Of a stretch of 64,000 nucleotides of DNA, positions 35,125 to 45,184 are shown one piece after another (the first letter of the stretch is position 1; each line of letters starts with the position of its first letter). Under the pieces are notes generated by a model. The model worked only from the letters and a program-made list of their open reading frames with translations, was not told the origin of the DNA and made no database searches. A program made the position numbers and the translations under genes. This DNA is from Indolivaga macrotermitis (GTDB lineage Bacteria > Bacteroidota > Bacteroidia > Bacteroidales > Dysgonomonadaceae): positions 598,976 through 662,975 of the forward strand of contig NZ_FQUC01000002.1 of assembly GCF_900128985.1 (NCBI RefSeq). Reading direction: 5' to 3'.

Positions 35125-37479
35125 TTATTCTTCCGGTATATATTGCAGATAATTATCAATTTCGTGCAAAACAGCTTTAGCCCCGAAAAGATTACTACGC
35201 TTAACTCCCTTCACAACCGAAGCCGATGTATTTACACTTCCACTGTTTTGAGTCTTGAATACTAAGTTCCCACCGCTCTTTTCTGTTCTTAAGTAGGTCG
35301 ATGTGATAAGAATCTTGTACATAGTAGCCGAAACATCATAAGCCTGAGTTTCGCCGGTAGATAACAACACTCTGTTATATCCATCATTGAGATACACTTT
35401 TCCGGGAAGAATATGATACATCACGAAATTGATTACTTTTTGCAGATTGGCTACAGACTCGCGGCTCTCCTCGATTGTAGGCAGAACACCGGCATTGATA
35501 GCCTCCTGCATCGCCTCGTTATTAGGCATCAATATTGTATACATAGAAGACGTACTTAGGGTAAAAGCCAGCGTTGTTTGTGTATACAATTCTGTGATAT
35601 AATCATTGTAAATAGATATATTCGGGTTCTCGGCAGCCGCATGCTGAATGTAGGTCAACATAGGTTGCTCTTCCCATCCACTAACAGATGTAGACAAAGT
35701 CGTATTTCTGGAATACTGCAATAACTTGTCGATTGTATATACTGTTCCGTTAGAGAACGATTTCTTAAATGTGGCAGTAACCCAGTTATTTTCATCGTAG
35801 TTACCTAACATCTGAATTTTTCCGTTTTTGAACCGGATCATATCTCCATTCGCATTTACAGCATAACCGTATCCATCGTATCCTAAGCTAGGGCTACCAT
35901 CGAGGTTTTGCAAACGCGTGTCGATATCAGAGTTATTTATTCTTTTGAACACATGTGAACGAACCAAACGTTGCATACGGGTATCGGCTACAACCAAAGT
36001 ATTTGAATGAGAGAATCCATAAGCCGAAGTTATCCATTCCCATGTAAATCCATCATTTGTTATCAGTTGGTCTGATGGTAATAATACAATATAATTCGCC
36101 GATGAATATCCATTCATTGAAGACCTTAATAACTCTTCATACAATGAAGAACCAAAATATTTATCAAAAGCATGCTTCCAGAGCGAATAGTTGGGATTCA
36201 GTAAAATCTCGGTAAATACCGTTTCAAAGAAGCGGGTCTTGATATAATCGCTCGATCCATAAAAAAATCCGTTACTGGCAGGTTTTATATCATTGAATGT
36301 ACTTCTATCGAAGTCTGATCCGCTTGAACCGGCACCATTCAGATAATCTCCCGCTGCATTCATTTGACCTTTATAAGTACCCGGCCATACCATTTCTTTT
36401 ACCATCTGTGCATTAATGAAATAGTACAAAATATCGGCAGGCACTTTATCGAATGATGTATAATAGTCACTTAATTTTTCATCGAAAAATTTCTGGACAG
36501 CAGCATTATTAGGTGCAAATAAGGTAAAACCGTTCGTCTCAGCCTCTTTATCTATCGATCCATAACTCTCAGTATTCAATTGTATACTGGTACCGTAAAA
36601 CTTAATTTTAACCTGATCGATATTTTTAGAAGGATACAATTCCTGGAAATACTGGTTAATCCCTGAGGTCTCAAGATATTGGATAAAATTATATCCACCC
36701 GAAGCGGTTCTGCTTTGTACCAGATTTTTGAACATCGAATAATTATCGTTATTCAACATCCTTTCAAGATTAGGAAGAGGTTCTATTACCTGGTCAACCT
36801 CATGAGCGACTCCATTTCCTGCAATCATGTCAGCAACCAGGATGGATGCATTTTGTACATTTCGGCCTGTATACTGGCTGGCCGGATAAAATGTATTATA
36901 ATCTGCTGCAGTAAGAGGTTTAGTACGCGAATCGAAATACCGGGCCAGATAAAAAGGCAGATACTTCGAATTTGGCTTGGATGCATTGAAAGATCCGTCT
37001 CCGTTTGCGTCCACAACCCAGATCGAATCAGAACCGTTCCATTCTCGGTATATGGGTTCGTAGTACGGTGTCCGCTTTTTGATACTTTGCAGAGTATCCC
37101 ATCCTCCGGATAGGACGTCCGAAAGTCGTTCAAATTTATAAGAATTGTACACCAAAGAATAGGCTACAATCTGCTCTACCACCGATTGAGGAATATCGCC
37201 AACATTTGCGTATCCGTTAGCAGTTAAATAAGACTTAAATGCATCATCATTTGGGGCAAAACATGTAAATAAGCCACTACCGTGAAGCGATGAGGCATAC
37301 AATGTACGGTCTACACAAGCTAAGTAGCTTGTGAACCGGCCTTCTTGTTGAAGGACATCGTACAATGGGGGCTCAGCCCACGACGGACTTTCATAGTACT
37401 CATCCCTGTTGTCAGAACACTGAACAAGGAAAAAGCCTATGGTCATAAATAATAGGATCTTAGGCAATATGCTTTTCAT
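35125..37479 (-). CDS. Large multi-FAS1 surface lipoprotein, first gene of operon
   Basis: A 784-aa lipoprotein (signal peptide to FFLVQC, Cys about 21, then SDNRDEYYESPSWAEPPLYD). Up to four FAS1-like units can be read from their hallmark strands: LFTCFAPNDDAFKSYL (about 70), FTLFAPNNAAVQKFFDEK (about 318), YIVLLPSDQLI (about 470) and YTILMPNNEAMQEAI (about 665). Each is followed by a V.H.ID-type closing strand, such as VAHEVDQVIEPL and VLHEIDNYLQYI. It opens the seven-gene FAS1/SusCD operon. It is probably an adhesive or ligand-binding protein on the cell surface working with SusC/SusD; the ligand is unknown. Confidence 0.8.
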   Translation of the reverse strand: MKSILPKILLFMTIGFFLVQCSDNRDEYYESPSWAEPPLYDVLQQEGRFTSYLACVDRTLYASSLHGSGLFTCFAPNDDAFKSYLTANGYANVGDIPQSVVEQIVAYSLVYNSYKFERLSDVLSGGWDTLQSIKKRTPYYEPIYREWNGSDSIWVVDANGDGSFNASKPNSKYLPFYLARYFDSRTKPLTAADYNTFYPASQYTGRNVQNASILVADMIAGNGVAHEVDQVIEPLPNLERMLNNDNYSMFKNLVQSRTASGGYNFIQYLETSGINQYFQELYPSKNIDQVKIKFYGTSIQLNTESYGSIDKEAETNGFTLFAPNNAAVQKFFDEKLSDYYTSFDKVPADILYYFINAQMVKEMVWPGTYKGQMNAAGDYLNGAGSSGSDFDRSTFNDIKPASNGFFYGSSDYIKTRFFETVFTEILLNPNYSLWKHAFDKYFGSSLYEELLRSSMNGYSSANYIVLLPSDQLITNDGFTWEWITSAYGFSHSNTLVVADTRMQRLVRSHVFKRINNSDIDTRLQNLDGSPSLGYDGYGYAVNANGDMIRFKNGKIQMLGNYDENNWVTATFKKSFSNGTVYTIDKLLQYSRNTTLSTSVSGWEEQPMLTYIQHAAAENPNISIYNDYITELYTQTTLAFTLSTSSMYTILMPNNEAMQEAINAGVLPTIEESRESVANLQKVINFVMYHILPGKVYLNDGYNRVLLSTGETQAYDVSATMYKILITSTYLRTEKSGGNLVFKTQNSGSVNTSASVVKGVKRSNLFGAKAVLHEIDNYLQYIPEE

Positions 37480-38199
37480 ATTGTTGTAGATTAAATGATT
37501 ATTAAATTTAGTGCAAATTCGTAAGAGGTTAAAAACGAGTGCTATTACAAACGGTTATCTATACACATATAGCTATCTTTAGTTACACACTAATAGGCAT
37601 TAGAAAAAAGATAAATTAATAAACGATACTACTAAGGACAGCTAGATACAGATTTAAGGGAATTTTTTGCGTTTTTTATGGTTCTACTTCATATTAATAA
37701 TATTATTTAAGGGATTGTTACAGAGCTGAACTTTATTCTTTAATTATTTTAACGCAAATCAACAAATATTATCACATTCAACAAATATAATTTCGTACAT
37801 ACGTATGGAAAATCGTCCTGCTTTTTTATTCATATATGGCATACTGCGCATTTACAATAGGTTTTAACTAAACCTATACTCTCAAAACCAAATTCATATT
37901 CTTCTAAAAAAATATAGATTATTACAATATGTGTTTCATCAAAAACAGATAGTGATCTGTATAAATTTCGAAATTCTTTTTTCTCAGCTTAGCAAAAAAG
38001 GCAACATTATTCCAAAAGTAAAAATACTGATAGAAAAGACCTTAAATAAATCGACTCTTTATCCTTTACTTTTTAATCATAAAAACATGAGATTAATGTC
38101 TTTTTCATACAGGCATCGGTTTGAACTTTTTATCAAGTACACTGTTTTACACTATAAATATTAAACATATTTAACTCACTTGCTTAAATAATAAAAATC
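37480..38199. other. Divergent control region between FAS1/SusCD operon and fimbrial operon
   Basis: About 720 AT-rich bases between two outward-facing operons. A TAnnTTTG match on the minus strand (TATATTTG, 37782-37789) could drive the FAS1/SusCD operon with a leader of roughly 300 bases. No convincing promoter was found for the fimbrial operon. An ORF at 37931-38164 is rejected as non-coding. No invertible promoter repeats were recognised. Confidence 0.4.
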
Positions 38200-39621
38200 A
38201 TGAATTTAAGAAAGATTCTTTTTACGCTCACGGTCGCTACTGTACTCATTTCATGTAGCGATGACAAAAACGACAACTCGAATCAAGGCCAGACAGGAGC
38301 AGAAACTTATGTCAATCTATCGGTATCATTACCTGGCTCAACTAAGACAAGAGCACTTCCCGGCGACTACAATGAAGACGGAGAATACGAAGGTGAAGAT
38401 TTGATTGAAACACTTGATATATATCTGCAATCAGCAGATGGAACCGTCGAAGCTAAACGATTCACCGGATCGGATATTTCCACAGATGGAACTTCTGTAG
38501 CACCAAGTCAGCCTTTCAGAACCACATCCGGATACAAAACAATCTATGTTGTACTTAACAATCCGGGGCCTCTTGGAACAACTATTACAGCAGAAGATGA
38601 ACTGGTTGACATCACAGATCTGGCTCAGCTTAAAACAGTTAACGGAGTAAACTATGATTTAGTTACAATGACCGGAAAAACAGCTACGACTGTATTTATT
38701 GCTCCGGATATACCTGTACAAGATGTAGTTAGTGGAATCTCCAACAAATTCCCTATCGAAGTTACACGTATAGCATCTCGCGTAATTGTAACTATAGCCA
38801 GCGGAGCAAGCCATGATCTTGAAGATGAAGATGGAAACGTAATTGGTAGTGTCTCCAACGTTACTTACTCTGTAGCTCAAGGCACAAATAAAGTTCACTG
38901 GATCACCCAAACCAATTATGACACATGGGGAACTGACTATGTTCCTGTATTAGGTGAATACGCAAATAAGGCGACTACTTATTATGAATATGCCGATTTG
39001 TCTACACCCGAAGCTGTACCTGTAAACCCTACAGCTGCTGATGGCTACAAATCTCTAAAAGGTAAATTCTTATTTGAAAACACTCACAAAGAAGGTACCC
39101 TGAAAACAACTGATTACAGAAAAGGTAATACGGCATATGTACTTGTTAGAGCAAAATTCACACCTAACGCTGACGCTATTACTGATGGAGGTACTCTTAC
39201 TAACGGAACATTCTACGTAGGATATTCAAACGGTCTGATATATTCTACTAAAGCAGCTGCACAAACACCACCTCTGGGTGTGCAAAATCAGAAAGTAGCA
39301 ACATATGTAGAAGGCAAAATGCTCAATTATGCATGGTTGAACCCTGATGATCTTGAAAAACCATTAAACTCTCCGGTAGTAAGAAATAATATCTATCACA
39401 TCAATATCACCGGATTCAAGAGACTTGCTTATAACTGGAATCCATTGTATCCGGAAGACCCTAACACTCTAGATCCAAACAATCCGGATCCTAAACCAGG
39501 CCCCGAAGAGCCAACCTTACCGGTAGATCCTATTGACCCATTGACTCCTGAACAGACTTATATGACCGTAGAGATTACAGCTAAAGCATGGACTGTACAC
39601 TCTTACGACATTGAATTCTAA
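38200..39621 (+). CDS. Major fimbrial subunit (Mfa1/FimA-like fimbrillin)
   Basis: A 473-aa fimbrillin lipoprotein precursor. The lipobox VLISC (Cys 19) is followed by SDDKNDNSNQGQTGAETYVN and then LSVSLPGSTKTRALPGDYNEDG, with a likely Arg-gingipain-type processing region near TRALPG (about 52-58), as in Mfa1/FimA precursors. The core contains the N-terminal beta-sandwich (TIYVVLNNPG) and an ARG-rich middle strand. The C-terminus (TVEITAKAWTVHSYDIEF) is the typical Mfa1 donor-strand end. It is the first gene of a four-gene fimbrial operon, and a strong hairpin follows 13 bases after the stop. It is the probable shaft subunit of a surface fimbria. Confidence 0.85.
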   Translation: MNLRKILFTLTVATVLISCSDDKNDNSNQGQTGAETYVNLSVSLPGSTKTRALPGDYNEDGEYEGEDLIETLDIYLQSADGTVEAKRFTGSDISTDGTSVAPSQPFRTTSGYKTIYVVLNNPGPLGTTITAEDELVDITDLAQLKTVNGVNYDLVTMTGKTATTVFIAPDIPVQDVVSGISNKFPIEVTRIASRVIVTIASGASHDLEDEDGNVIGSVSNVTYSVAQGTNKVHWITQTNYDTWGTDYVPVLGEYANKATTYYEYADLSTPEAVPVNPTAADGYKSLKGKFLFENTHKEGTLKTTDYRKGNTAYVLVRAKFTPNADAITDGGTLTNGTFYVGYSNGLIYSTKAAAQTPPLGVQNQKVATYVEGKMLNYAWLNPDDLEKPLNSPVVRNNIYHINITGFKRLAYNWNPLYPEDPNTLDPNNPDPKPGPEEPTLPVDPIDPLTPEQTYMTVEITAKAWTVHSYDIEF

Positions 39622-39634
39622 ATAAAACCCTCAT

Positions 39635-39671
39635 ATATTCTAACGGGATTTTATAACTCCCGTTAGAATAT
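39635..39671 (+). terminator. Hairpin after the major fimbrillin gene (terminator/attenuator or mRNA stabiliser)
   Basis: Perfect 14-base arms at 39635-39648 and 39658-39671 (ATATTCTAACGGGA and its complement) with a 9-base loop. No clean T-run follows. Its place between the major and anchor subunit genes suits reduced read-through or protection of the upstream mRNA end. Confidence 0.6.
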
Positions 39672-39706
39672 AAATATTAACTATGATTCGGGGAAAAATT
39701 GAGAAG

Positions 39707-40639
39707 ATGAAATTATCTTGCAAATATATATTATTGGCTGGAGCTATTGCTTTGACTCTTTTATCGGGATGTATAAAAGACAGCTACGAAGATTGTATCA
39801 GTGATCTTAATGTCTATTTCTATTCGAAGACATCATGCCAACTGGATACAGTTTATCCCGAGCAAATAAACGATATTACTTTATGTGTATTTGATGAGAA
39901 CGGAGTATTGGTATCTCATCAACAAAAGAACAATATCGAATTAGCCAATGGCTATACAGAAAAAATTCAGGTTTACAACGGTTTATACACTGTTTTAGCT
40001 TGGTCTGGTATCGACAACTCATATTTTGATGTAAACGACTTGCAAGACGGTGTCACCAAAAAGAGTGACCTGCTGTTTCGTTTAAAGCGTATACAAAACC
40101 TAGCATCATCTATACAGGGGGTAAAAGTCTATTATGGCGAAAGGCCTTCGATATTAGTTGAGGCTAAAAACTCTAAACCGGTATCCGTCAAAGTTCCGGT
40201 AAATCTTCTTGAGGTTACAAATCGACTAACAATCACTATTGAAGGTTTAGCCGAGAGTCCGGACGATTATGAAATCAGCATAGAATCGAACAATGGTTCG
40301 ATGAATGTAAACGGGACTATAGCCAAAGACGATACAATAAAACATGAAGCGGTAACAACTTCCGAGGCGGGAGTACTGAAAGCCGAATTCACCTTATTAA
40401 AACTTGAAACAGGTTACAATAATACTATTGTAATAAAGAATAAAGCTGATGGCACAGAGCTATATAGAGGAAGCTTACTAGGAACCCTTTTATTGAAAAA
40501 TCCTGAAGTAAACTTAAACTGTGACCACGACTTTACGATTAAATTTACAACAAAAGACCAATGTTCTTGCGGTACTTATACCATAATGGAAATATGGGTC
40601 AATAACTGGCTTGTGCATAGTTATAGTACAGAAATGTAA
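39707..40639 (+). CDS. FimB/Mfa2-family fimbrial anchor subunit
   Basis: From ATG 39707 the protein has 310 aa and begins with signal peptide MKLSCKYILLAGAIALTLLS ending at a lipobox Cys (GCIKDSYEDC). An upstream ATG at 39683 adds eight charged residues and is less likely. Features typical of FimB/Mfa2 are the early C..DL.VYFYSKTSCQLDT, LCVFDENGVLVS, YTVLAWSGIDNSYF, a conserved LLEVTNRLTITIEGL segment, and the end strand IMEIWVNNWLVHSYSTEM. In Porphyromonas such proteins anchor the fimbria and limit its length. It lies downstream of the major fimbrillin, after the hairpin. Confidence 0.85.
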   Translation: MKLSCKYILLAGAIALTLLSGCIKDSYEDCISDLNVYFYSKTSCQLDTVYPEQINDITLCVFDENGVLVSHQQKNNIELANGYTEKIQVYNGLYTVLAWSGIDNSYFDVNDLQDGVTKKSDLLFRLKRIQNLASSIQGVKVYYGERPSILVEAKNSKPVSVKVPVNLLEVTNRLTITIEGLAESPDDYEISIESNNGSMNVNGTIAKDDTIKHEAVTTSEAGVLKAEFTLLKLETGYNNTIVIKNKADGTELYRGSLLGTLLLKNPEVNLNCDHDFTIKFTTKDQCSCGTYTIMEIWVNNWLVHSYSTEM

Positions 40640-40662
40640 TTTTATCGAAAAAGAAAAAACTG

Positions 40663-42468
40663 ATGAGATTTATCAAGAATAATATACATAGCCGGTTTAC
40701 ATATTTTGCTGTTATCGGCATTATAACAGCCTTTCTACTTACCGGCTGCAACAACGAAGACTCAGGTAAAGGAGGCTCTAATGGCGAAGCTAATATCTCG
40801 CTATCTATCAGGGCTGCCTCATCCAGTATAAACGAAGATAAAACCTTTTGGGAAGATCGTGTTGACGAGTTACGTATGATTCTCTTCGATTCAGAGACCG
40901 GAGCCGTAGCTTTTAATGAAAAGCTATATTTTCCGAACGGATTTGATGAAAAGAGCAGAGCCGTACAAATGAATCCCGGAACATATGATTTCTATTTTAT
41001 TGCTAATGAAACTGTATATCCCGGTGATTTTGTTTCTGCCCTCGCCAATATCACTAATAAAAGTGAATTCGGTACAAATGCCAAGTTCACCAGTATAAAA
41101 TATAATCCGGACTTTATTCCTGATGGAACCAGTCAGGATGGACGTTTTCTTATGTCCGCTATTTATAATGACATAACTATTGTTAGCGGAGGTACAGAAA
41201 GTGCACCATTACCACTACCGTTACCTACAAATAAAGTCGAATTGATACGGGCACTTGCCAAAGTTGAAGTCATATTCCGTAAAAAAGTATCCGGTAGCTC
41301 TATACCTCAGAACACTATAAGTTCGGTCAGCCTAAATAATGTTGCCGCCAATATTTCTCTTCCTCCTTATGATAATTATTATACAGGAGACAAAGAGACA
41401 TCAAATCCGGCGACACTTACCGGGTTCAATTATGCCAACGATAGTATTGGTGCCGCTACCTTTTATATTCCTGAGTTCCTCATTGCAGACAACGGGACGG
41501 GATATACTGAACTGAACATTAATAATCAGACCTTCGCTATACTTAGCGATCAGGGTAAAGCCGGCATAACTGAACAAAGACGCACAGTTCCTGAGTTATC
41601 CAATAACAGTGTAATAAGAAATTACCATTATATAATCAATGCTTATGTAAAAACAAGCGGAGGTGTGGAAATAAGGGTTTATGTAGAACCTTGGAAAAAG
41701 GACAAATACAAATACCTATTTGAAGGAGGCAATCAGGTTGTAATTCCTCCGGTAACACCAACCGACTCCAGTCTGATCATACAAACCGACTGTGGTAAGA
41801 TCGAGATAATGGCTCAAAACGAATATATGTCAAACGGGCTTCAGGGAGCATATAACGACGTAGTCAACTATTACGATCCTGACCTACAAGGGCCTACAAT
41901 ATACAAAGGCGATCCGCCCTACTATTGCGAGAAGAAGTACGGCGAAGGCTGGCGACTAATGAATTCATGCGAACTCATGTCCTTTCTGGCAACACTAGAT
42001 GCCGCATACAATGTATGGATGTGTAATACATGGGATACAGATGGATACAACAGAAATCACCCGGAGTCGGCACTGCCCTATTATTCTGTATCGCTCAGAA
42101 AAGAAGCTCAGGCTCTATTGGAAGAACTAACCGGTCTGGACTTATCGGCTTCTGTTTATCAGGATACTAATAACTGGCAGGATGCGTTACCCGATAAAAA
42201 ATTAAATATTATCGACGAATTTTTCACGCCTGGAGATATTATGCTGAGACCAATGGATTTTACGGCAGCAACCTGGCCGTTCCCGACTATGCCTACTCAA
42301 GAAAATTGGTTCTATTACGAGTCTGCCATTCAGGTAAAGGCTTTCTGGTATGATGCAGGCTATGTAGACTTGTCTCTTCGTGAAAACTGGGACAAAGTCC
42401 TTTATGGAAGCTACCAGAGATATGATTACGGAAGTACTGTTTGTCGTTGTGTACGGGAAGTAGATTGA
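40663..42468 (+). CDS. Fimbrial tip/minor subunit with C-terminal FISUMP-like domain
   Basis: A 601-aa lipoprotein. The signal peptide ends with LLTGC (about 29), followed by NNEDSGKGGSNGEANISLSI. Residues about 40-360 are Mfa-like fimbrillin domains (DELRMILFDSETGAVAFNEK, PGTYDFYFIANE, RALAKVEVIFRKK). The C-terminal 230 residues contain EGWRLMNSCELMSFLATLDA and end GSTVCRCVREVD, the pattern of FISUMP/lectin-like C-terminal domains. The long C-terminal extension suggests a tip adhesin. It lies between the anchor and a second minor subunit in the same operon. Confidence 0.72.
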   Translation: MRFIKNNIHSRFTYFAVIGIITAFLLTGCNNEDSGKGGSNGEANISLSIRAASSSINEDKTFWEDRVDELRMILFDSETGAVAFNEKLYFPNGFDEKSRAVQMNPGTYDFYFIANETVYPGDFVSALANITNKSEFGTNAKFTSIKYNPDFIPDGTSQDGRFLMSAIYNDITIVSGGTESAPLPLPLPTNKVELIRALAKVEVIFRKKVSGSSIPQNTISSVSLNNVAANISLPPYDNYYTGDKETSNPATLTGFNYANDSIGAATFYIPEFLIADNGTGYTELNINNQTFAILSDQGKAGITEQRRTVPELSNNSVIRNYHYIINAYVKTSGGVEIRVYVEPWKKDKYKYLFEGGNQVVIPPVTPTDSSLIIQTDCGKIEIMAQNEYMSNGLQGAYNDVVNYYDPDLQGPTIYKGDPPYYCEKKYGEGWRLMNSCELMSFLATLDAAYNVWMCNTWDTDGYNRNHPESALPYYSVSLRKEAQALLEELTGLDLSASVYQDTNNWQDALPDKKLNIIDEFFTPGDIMLRPMDFTAATWPFPTMPTQENWFYYESAIQVKAFWYDAGYVDLSLRENWDKVLYGSYQRYDYGSTVCRCVREVD

Positions 42469-42475
42469 TATAGAA

Positions 42476-43438
42476 ATGCGAAAATTTATTTATTACATAT
42501 TATCGTTAAGTTTAATATTCTCCGCTGGCTGTACCGACAATGTCAGCGAAGAAAGTACGCCAAAAATGGCGACTATAAAACTTAGGCAAAACGGATTTGA
42601 AGCAGCGGTTATAGATGAAGATAATCTGGAAAGTGAGCAAACGATAAAAAACATTACTATACTACTGACCGATCCATCATCAGATATTATAACACATAAA
42701 TATGTTAATGCAGGATTCTCTGATGTAGACGACTACAGATTAGTTACACTACCTGTCGAATTATCGGAACTGGGGAGGAAGGATATTTATGTAATAACTA
42801 ATTATGGAAATTCCAGTTTACAGTCATTAACAACCATCTCTGATCTGAAAGAAAAAACGACTCCGGCTGTAAATAAAACAAACAACTTAGACCCGGAAGA
42901 CGGGTTATGCATGTTTGGTAAAACTCTCGATTTTGATTTCAATAACGATACCAATAGCCCCGCCATTGTATATGCCGTAAGAACTTGTGCTAAATATAGG
43001 ATAACACTCACTTTTCCTGATAATCCTACATTAAGCACAAATAACACCTTCCTTATTGCAAATGCAGCTAATTACACATACATTGTTAACAATACGGGAA
43101 ATAGTATTCCGAGCAATGCATATTTCAATTTTGCAGCAGAGTCTCCTTTACTGGAAACAAGCAACGCTAACGAATATTCCAATATTGCTTATGTATATGA
43201 AGCCGATAAAGCTCCTCAAATGCACATCTATACTCATCCGAATAATTCGACAACAGCAGAGGAGTTTTTTGCTGATCTGCCAATACCCAGGCGCAATTAT
43301 TTATATGATATAGAAGTTCAAGTCCTGGACGGAGGTACAAGGTCTCTATCCGCCGGAAGTAACTCTAAAGCGCAATTCGTATATAACATGAAAGTGACTA
43401 CATACAATAACGAAGGCAATGTAGTAGAGCCACAGTAA
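42476..43438 (+). CDS. Fimbrillin-like minor subunit lipoprotein
   Basis: A 320-aa lipoprotein with signal peptide to FSAGC (Cys 19). Fimbrillin-like signatures are ITILLTDPSSDIITHKYVN, GRKDIYVITNYGN, TCAKYRITLTF and the late RRNYLYDIEVQVLDGG strand that precedes fimbrillin C-termini. It is shorter than the major subunit and starts 7 bases after the tip-like gene, so it is co-transcribed. It is probably a minor or accessory fimbrial subunit; which position it occupies cannot be told. Confidence 0.72.
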   Translation: MRKFIYYILSLSLIFSAGCTDNVSEESTPKMATIKLRQNGFEAAVIDEDNLESEQTIKNITILLTDPSSDIITHKYVNAGFSDVDDYRLVTLPVELSELGRKDIYVITNYGNSSLQSLTTISDLKEKTTPAVNKTNNLDPEDGLCMFGKTLDFDFNNDTNSPAIVYAVRTCAKYRITLTFPDNPTLSTNNTFLIANAANYTYIVNNTGNSIPSNAYFNFAAESPLLETSNANEYSNIAYVYEADKAPQMHIYTHPNNSTTAEEFFADLPIPRRNYLYDIEVQVLDGGTRSLSAGSNSKAQFVYNMKVTTYNNEGNVVEPQ

Positions 43439-43455
43439 GATAATTCTTTATCTTA
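43436..43455. terminator. Short bidirectional hairpin between convergent genes
   Basis: Perfect 8-base arms at 43436-43443 and 43448-43455 with a 4-base loop, overlapping the stop codon of the fimbrial gene. It lies between convergent genes; there is no long T-run. Confidence 0.4.
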
Positions 43456-43525
43456 ACTAAATAAGACAATTTCATTTACAACTATATTATTTTATCTCCT
43501 TCTTAACACCAAACTACACACCGGA

Positions 43526-45184
43526 TTACGCCCGGCTAAACGTTCCGATTCTTCTTGCTGCCACCTCGAAATCCTCACGGGCGATTTTGGCCTTGTTTTT
43601 CATTTTAGCGCGGTAGTTATATATTGTATTGACCGAATATCCCAAGAAATTTGCAATTGTATTGCTATCATTTATTCCAAGCCTGATCAGAGCATATATG
43701 CGAAGTTCCGTATTTAATATTTCTCCTTTTTTTAAGACAATCCGCTCTTCATCCAAAAGCAGGGAATTGAATTTCTCTATAAAATTGGGAAACAAATGCA
43801 GGAATATTGTATCAAAATTGGTAAACAGCTCTCTCAGCTCATTATCCTTAAGTTCATTATTCCTCGTACTCTTATAGAGTTCGTCTATCTTATTATCTTT
43901 TATCTTGGAATTAGCCATCTTCCGGAAAGAGTCCAGCTTGTCTATATAATTTAAGCATTCGCTCAGGAAATATCCAATGTATTCTTCCTTGACCTTATTG
44001 GCTTCAACTGCATCAGAATTTATATCGGATAGTTTTTTGTTCATTTCCGACAATTTCCGGTTGAGCTGATTCAATTTAGAATTGGATTCTTTCAGGTGTT
44101 TACTGATCATAATCCCTTTACGCATCTGTTTGTAGACATAACAGACAGATATAATAAGCAATACCGATAGTACACTGATTACAATAAGAAAAATACTGAG
44201 CGTCTTTTTTTGTTCGTCATTTTTCTGCTGATAAGCCTTATCTATTATTGCCTGGATATTTAGTATTTCCGAACTTCGTATACGGGTATTATAATCGTTT
44301 ATATTATCCAAAGAATACCTGACGTAGTAGTGAGCTCTGTCTACATCTCCCTCCTTCATCAATATATCAGATAACATCGTAATAGAAGCATTATCCTTTA
44401 TCGCCGACTTGACATCCGAAATGGCCGATAATAACAAATAGCGTTTTTCCATGTCATGATTTTCAGAGAAACGATACAATAATGCCCGATGAAAAGCAAC
44501 ATATGCAAACTCGGGTGTTCCTTCTTTGGTCAAAGCCAATCGCTTATCATTAACCAACAGAGCTTGGTTGATTTCCCTCTTTTCACGAAGGTTTATCTCC
44601 TGTATTTTGAGGTATTCTTCCGAATTTTTATCAGCAATCATTAATAGAGTGTCTGCATAGGCATGCGATATCTTTCTGTACCTGTCTTTATTTCTCATAT
44701 CCTGAGTATAAAGAGTAAGCCCCGAATAGATATAACGGCTGGTAGAGTAGTATGCAACCTTTTGCCGTTCGTCAAATAAATGTGGATTCACTTTCGCAAC
44801 GATATCAATAGCCTCTTTATACGAGCCCAATGATGTAAAGAGATAAGCTAAAGCAATAGATGTTTCATTGATCCGGCTCTGATCGTTCAGATTTTCGGCT
44901 ATCTTCAGGTTTTCATTCAGATAAAATATGGCCGAATCTGATATATAAGATTTGTATTCACTGTATAGCGATTGATTGAGCGCATAACTCAGAAGAGGAG
45001 AACTGCTCAATTTTCTTTTCTCTATTTTAAGATTCTCAATTCTTGAGTTCTTAAGTTCAATATAAACATCCTTATGCTTTATCTTTTCATCCAGCTCCTT
45101 GAATAAAGAATTTAAAGTAGGTTCACCTAGGATTGTACAAATCGGCAGGAAGATCAAAATTACAGTTAATGTGAAAAATCTCAT
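43526..45184 (-). CDS. DUF6377-type membrane-anchored TPR regulator of the downstream PUL
   Basis: A 552-aa protein. It has a signal peptide (ends about ILGEP), a periplasmic TPR-like helical region (about 25-325), one transmembrane segment at about 330-350 (TLSIFLIVISVLSVLLIISV), a coiled coil (LKESNSKLNQLNRKLSEMNK), and a cytoplasmic C-terminal domain ending in a LuxR-like helix-turn-helix (NTELRIYALIRLGINDSNTI, ANFLGYSVNTIYNYRAKMKN). This is the DUF6377 layout found beside SusCD loci in Bacteroidetes, thought to sense glycans and activate the linked PUL. It is transcribed divergently from susC at 45635, which it probably controls. Confidence 0.88.
   Translation of the reverse strand: MRFFTLTVILIFLPICTILGEPTLNSLFKELDEKIKHKDVYIELKNSRIENLKIEKRKLSSSPLLSYALNQSLYSEYKSYISDSAIFYLNENLKIAENLNDQSRINETSIALAYLFTSLGSYKEAIDIVAKVNPHLFDERQKVAYYSTSRYIYSGLTLYTQDMRNKDRYRKISHAYADTLLMIADKNSEEYLKIQEINLREKREINQALLVNDKRLALTKEGTPEFAYVAFHRALLYRFSENHDMEKRYLLLSAISDVKSAIKDNASITMLSDILMKEGDVDRAHYYVRYSLDNINDYNTRIRSSEILNIQAIIDKAYQQKNDEQKKTLSIFLIVISVLSVLLIISVCYVYKQMRKGIMISKHLKESNSKLNQLNRKLSEMNKKLSDINSDAVEANKVKEEYIGYFLSECLNYIDKLDSFRKMANSKIKDNKIDELYKSTRNNELKDNELRELFTNFDTIFLHLFPNFIEKFNSLLLDEERIVLKKGEILNTELRIYALIRLGINDSNTIANFLGYSVNTIYNYRAKMKNKAKIAREDFEVAARRIGTFSRA

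Noticed and set aside
36679..37113. 144-aa ORF opposite the first FAS1 gene, the longest antisense frame in the window
   Set aside because: It lies wholly inside a convincing FAS1 lipoprotein gene and its own product has no family features.
37931..38164. 77-aa ORF in the divergent region before the fimbrial operon
   Set aside because: The composition is that of translated AT-rich non-coding DNA, no domain is seen, and it lies within a region expected to hold promoters.
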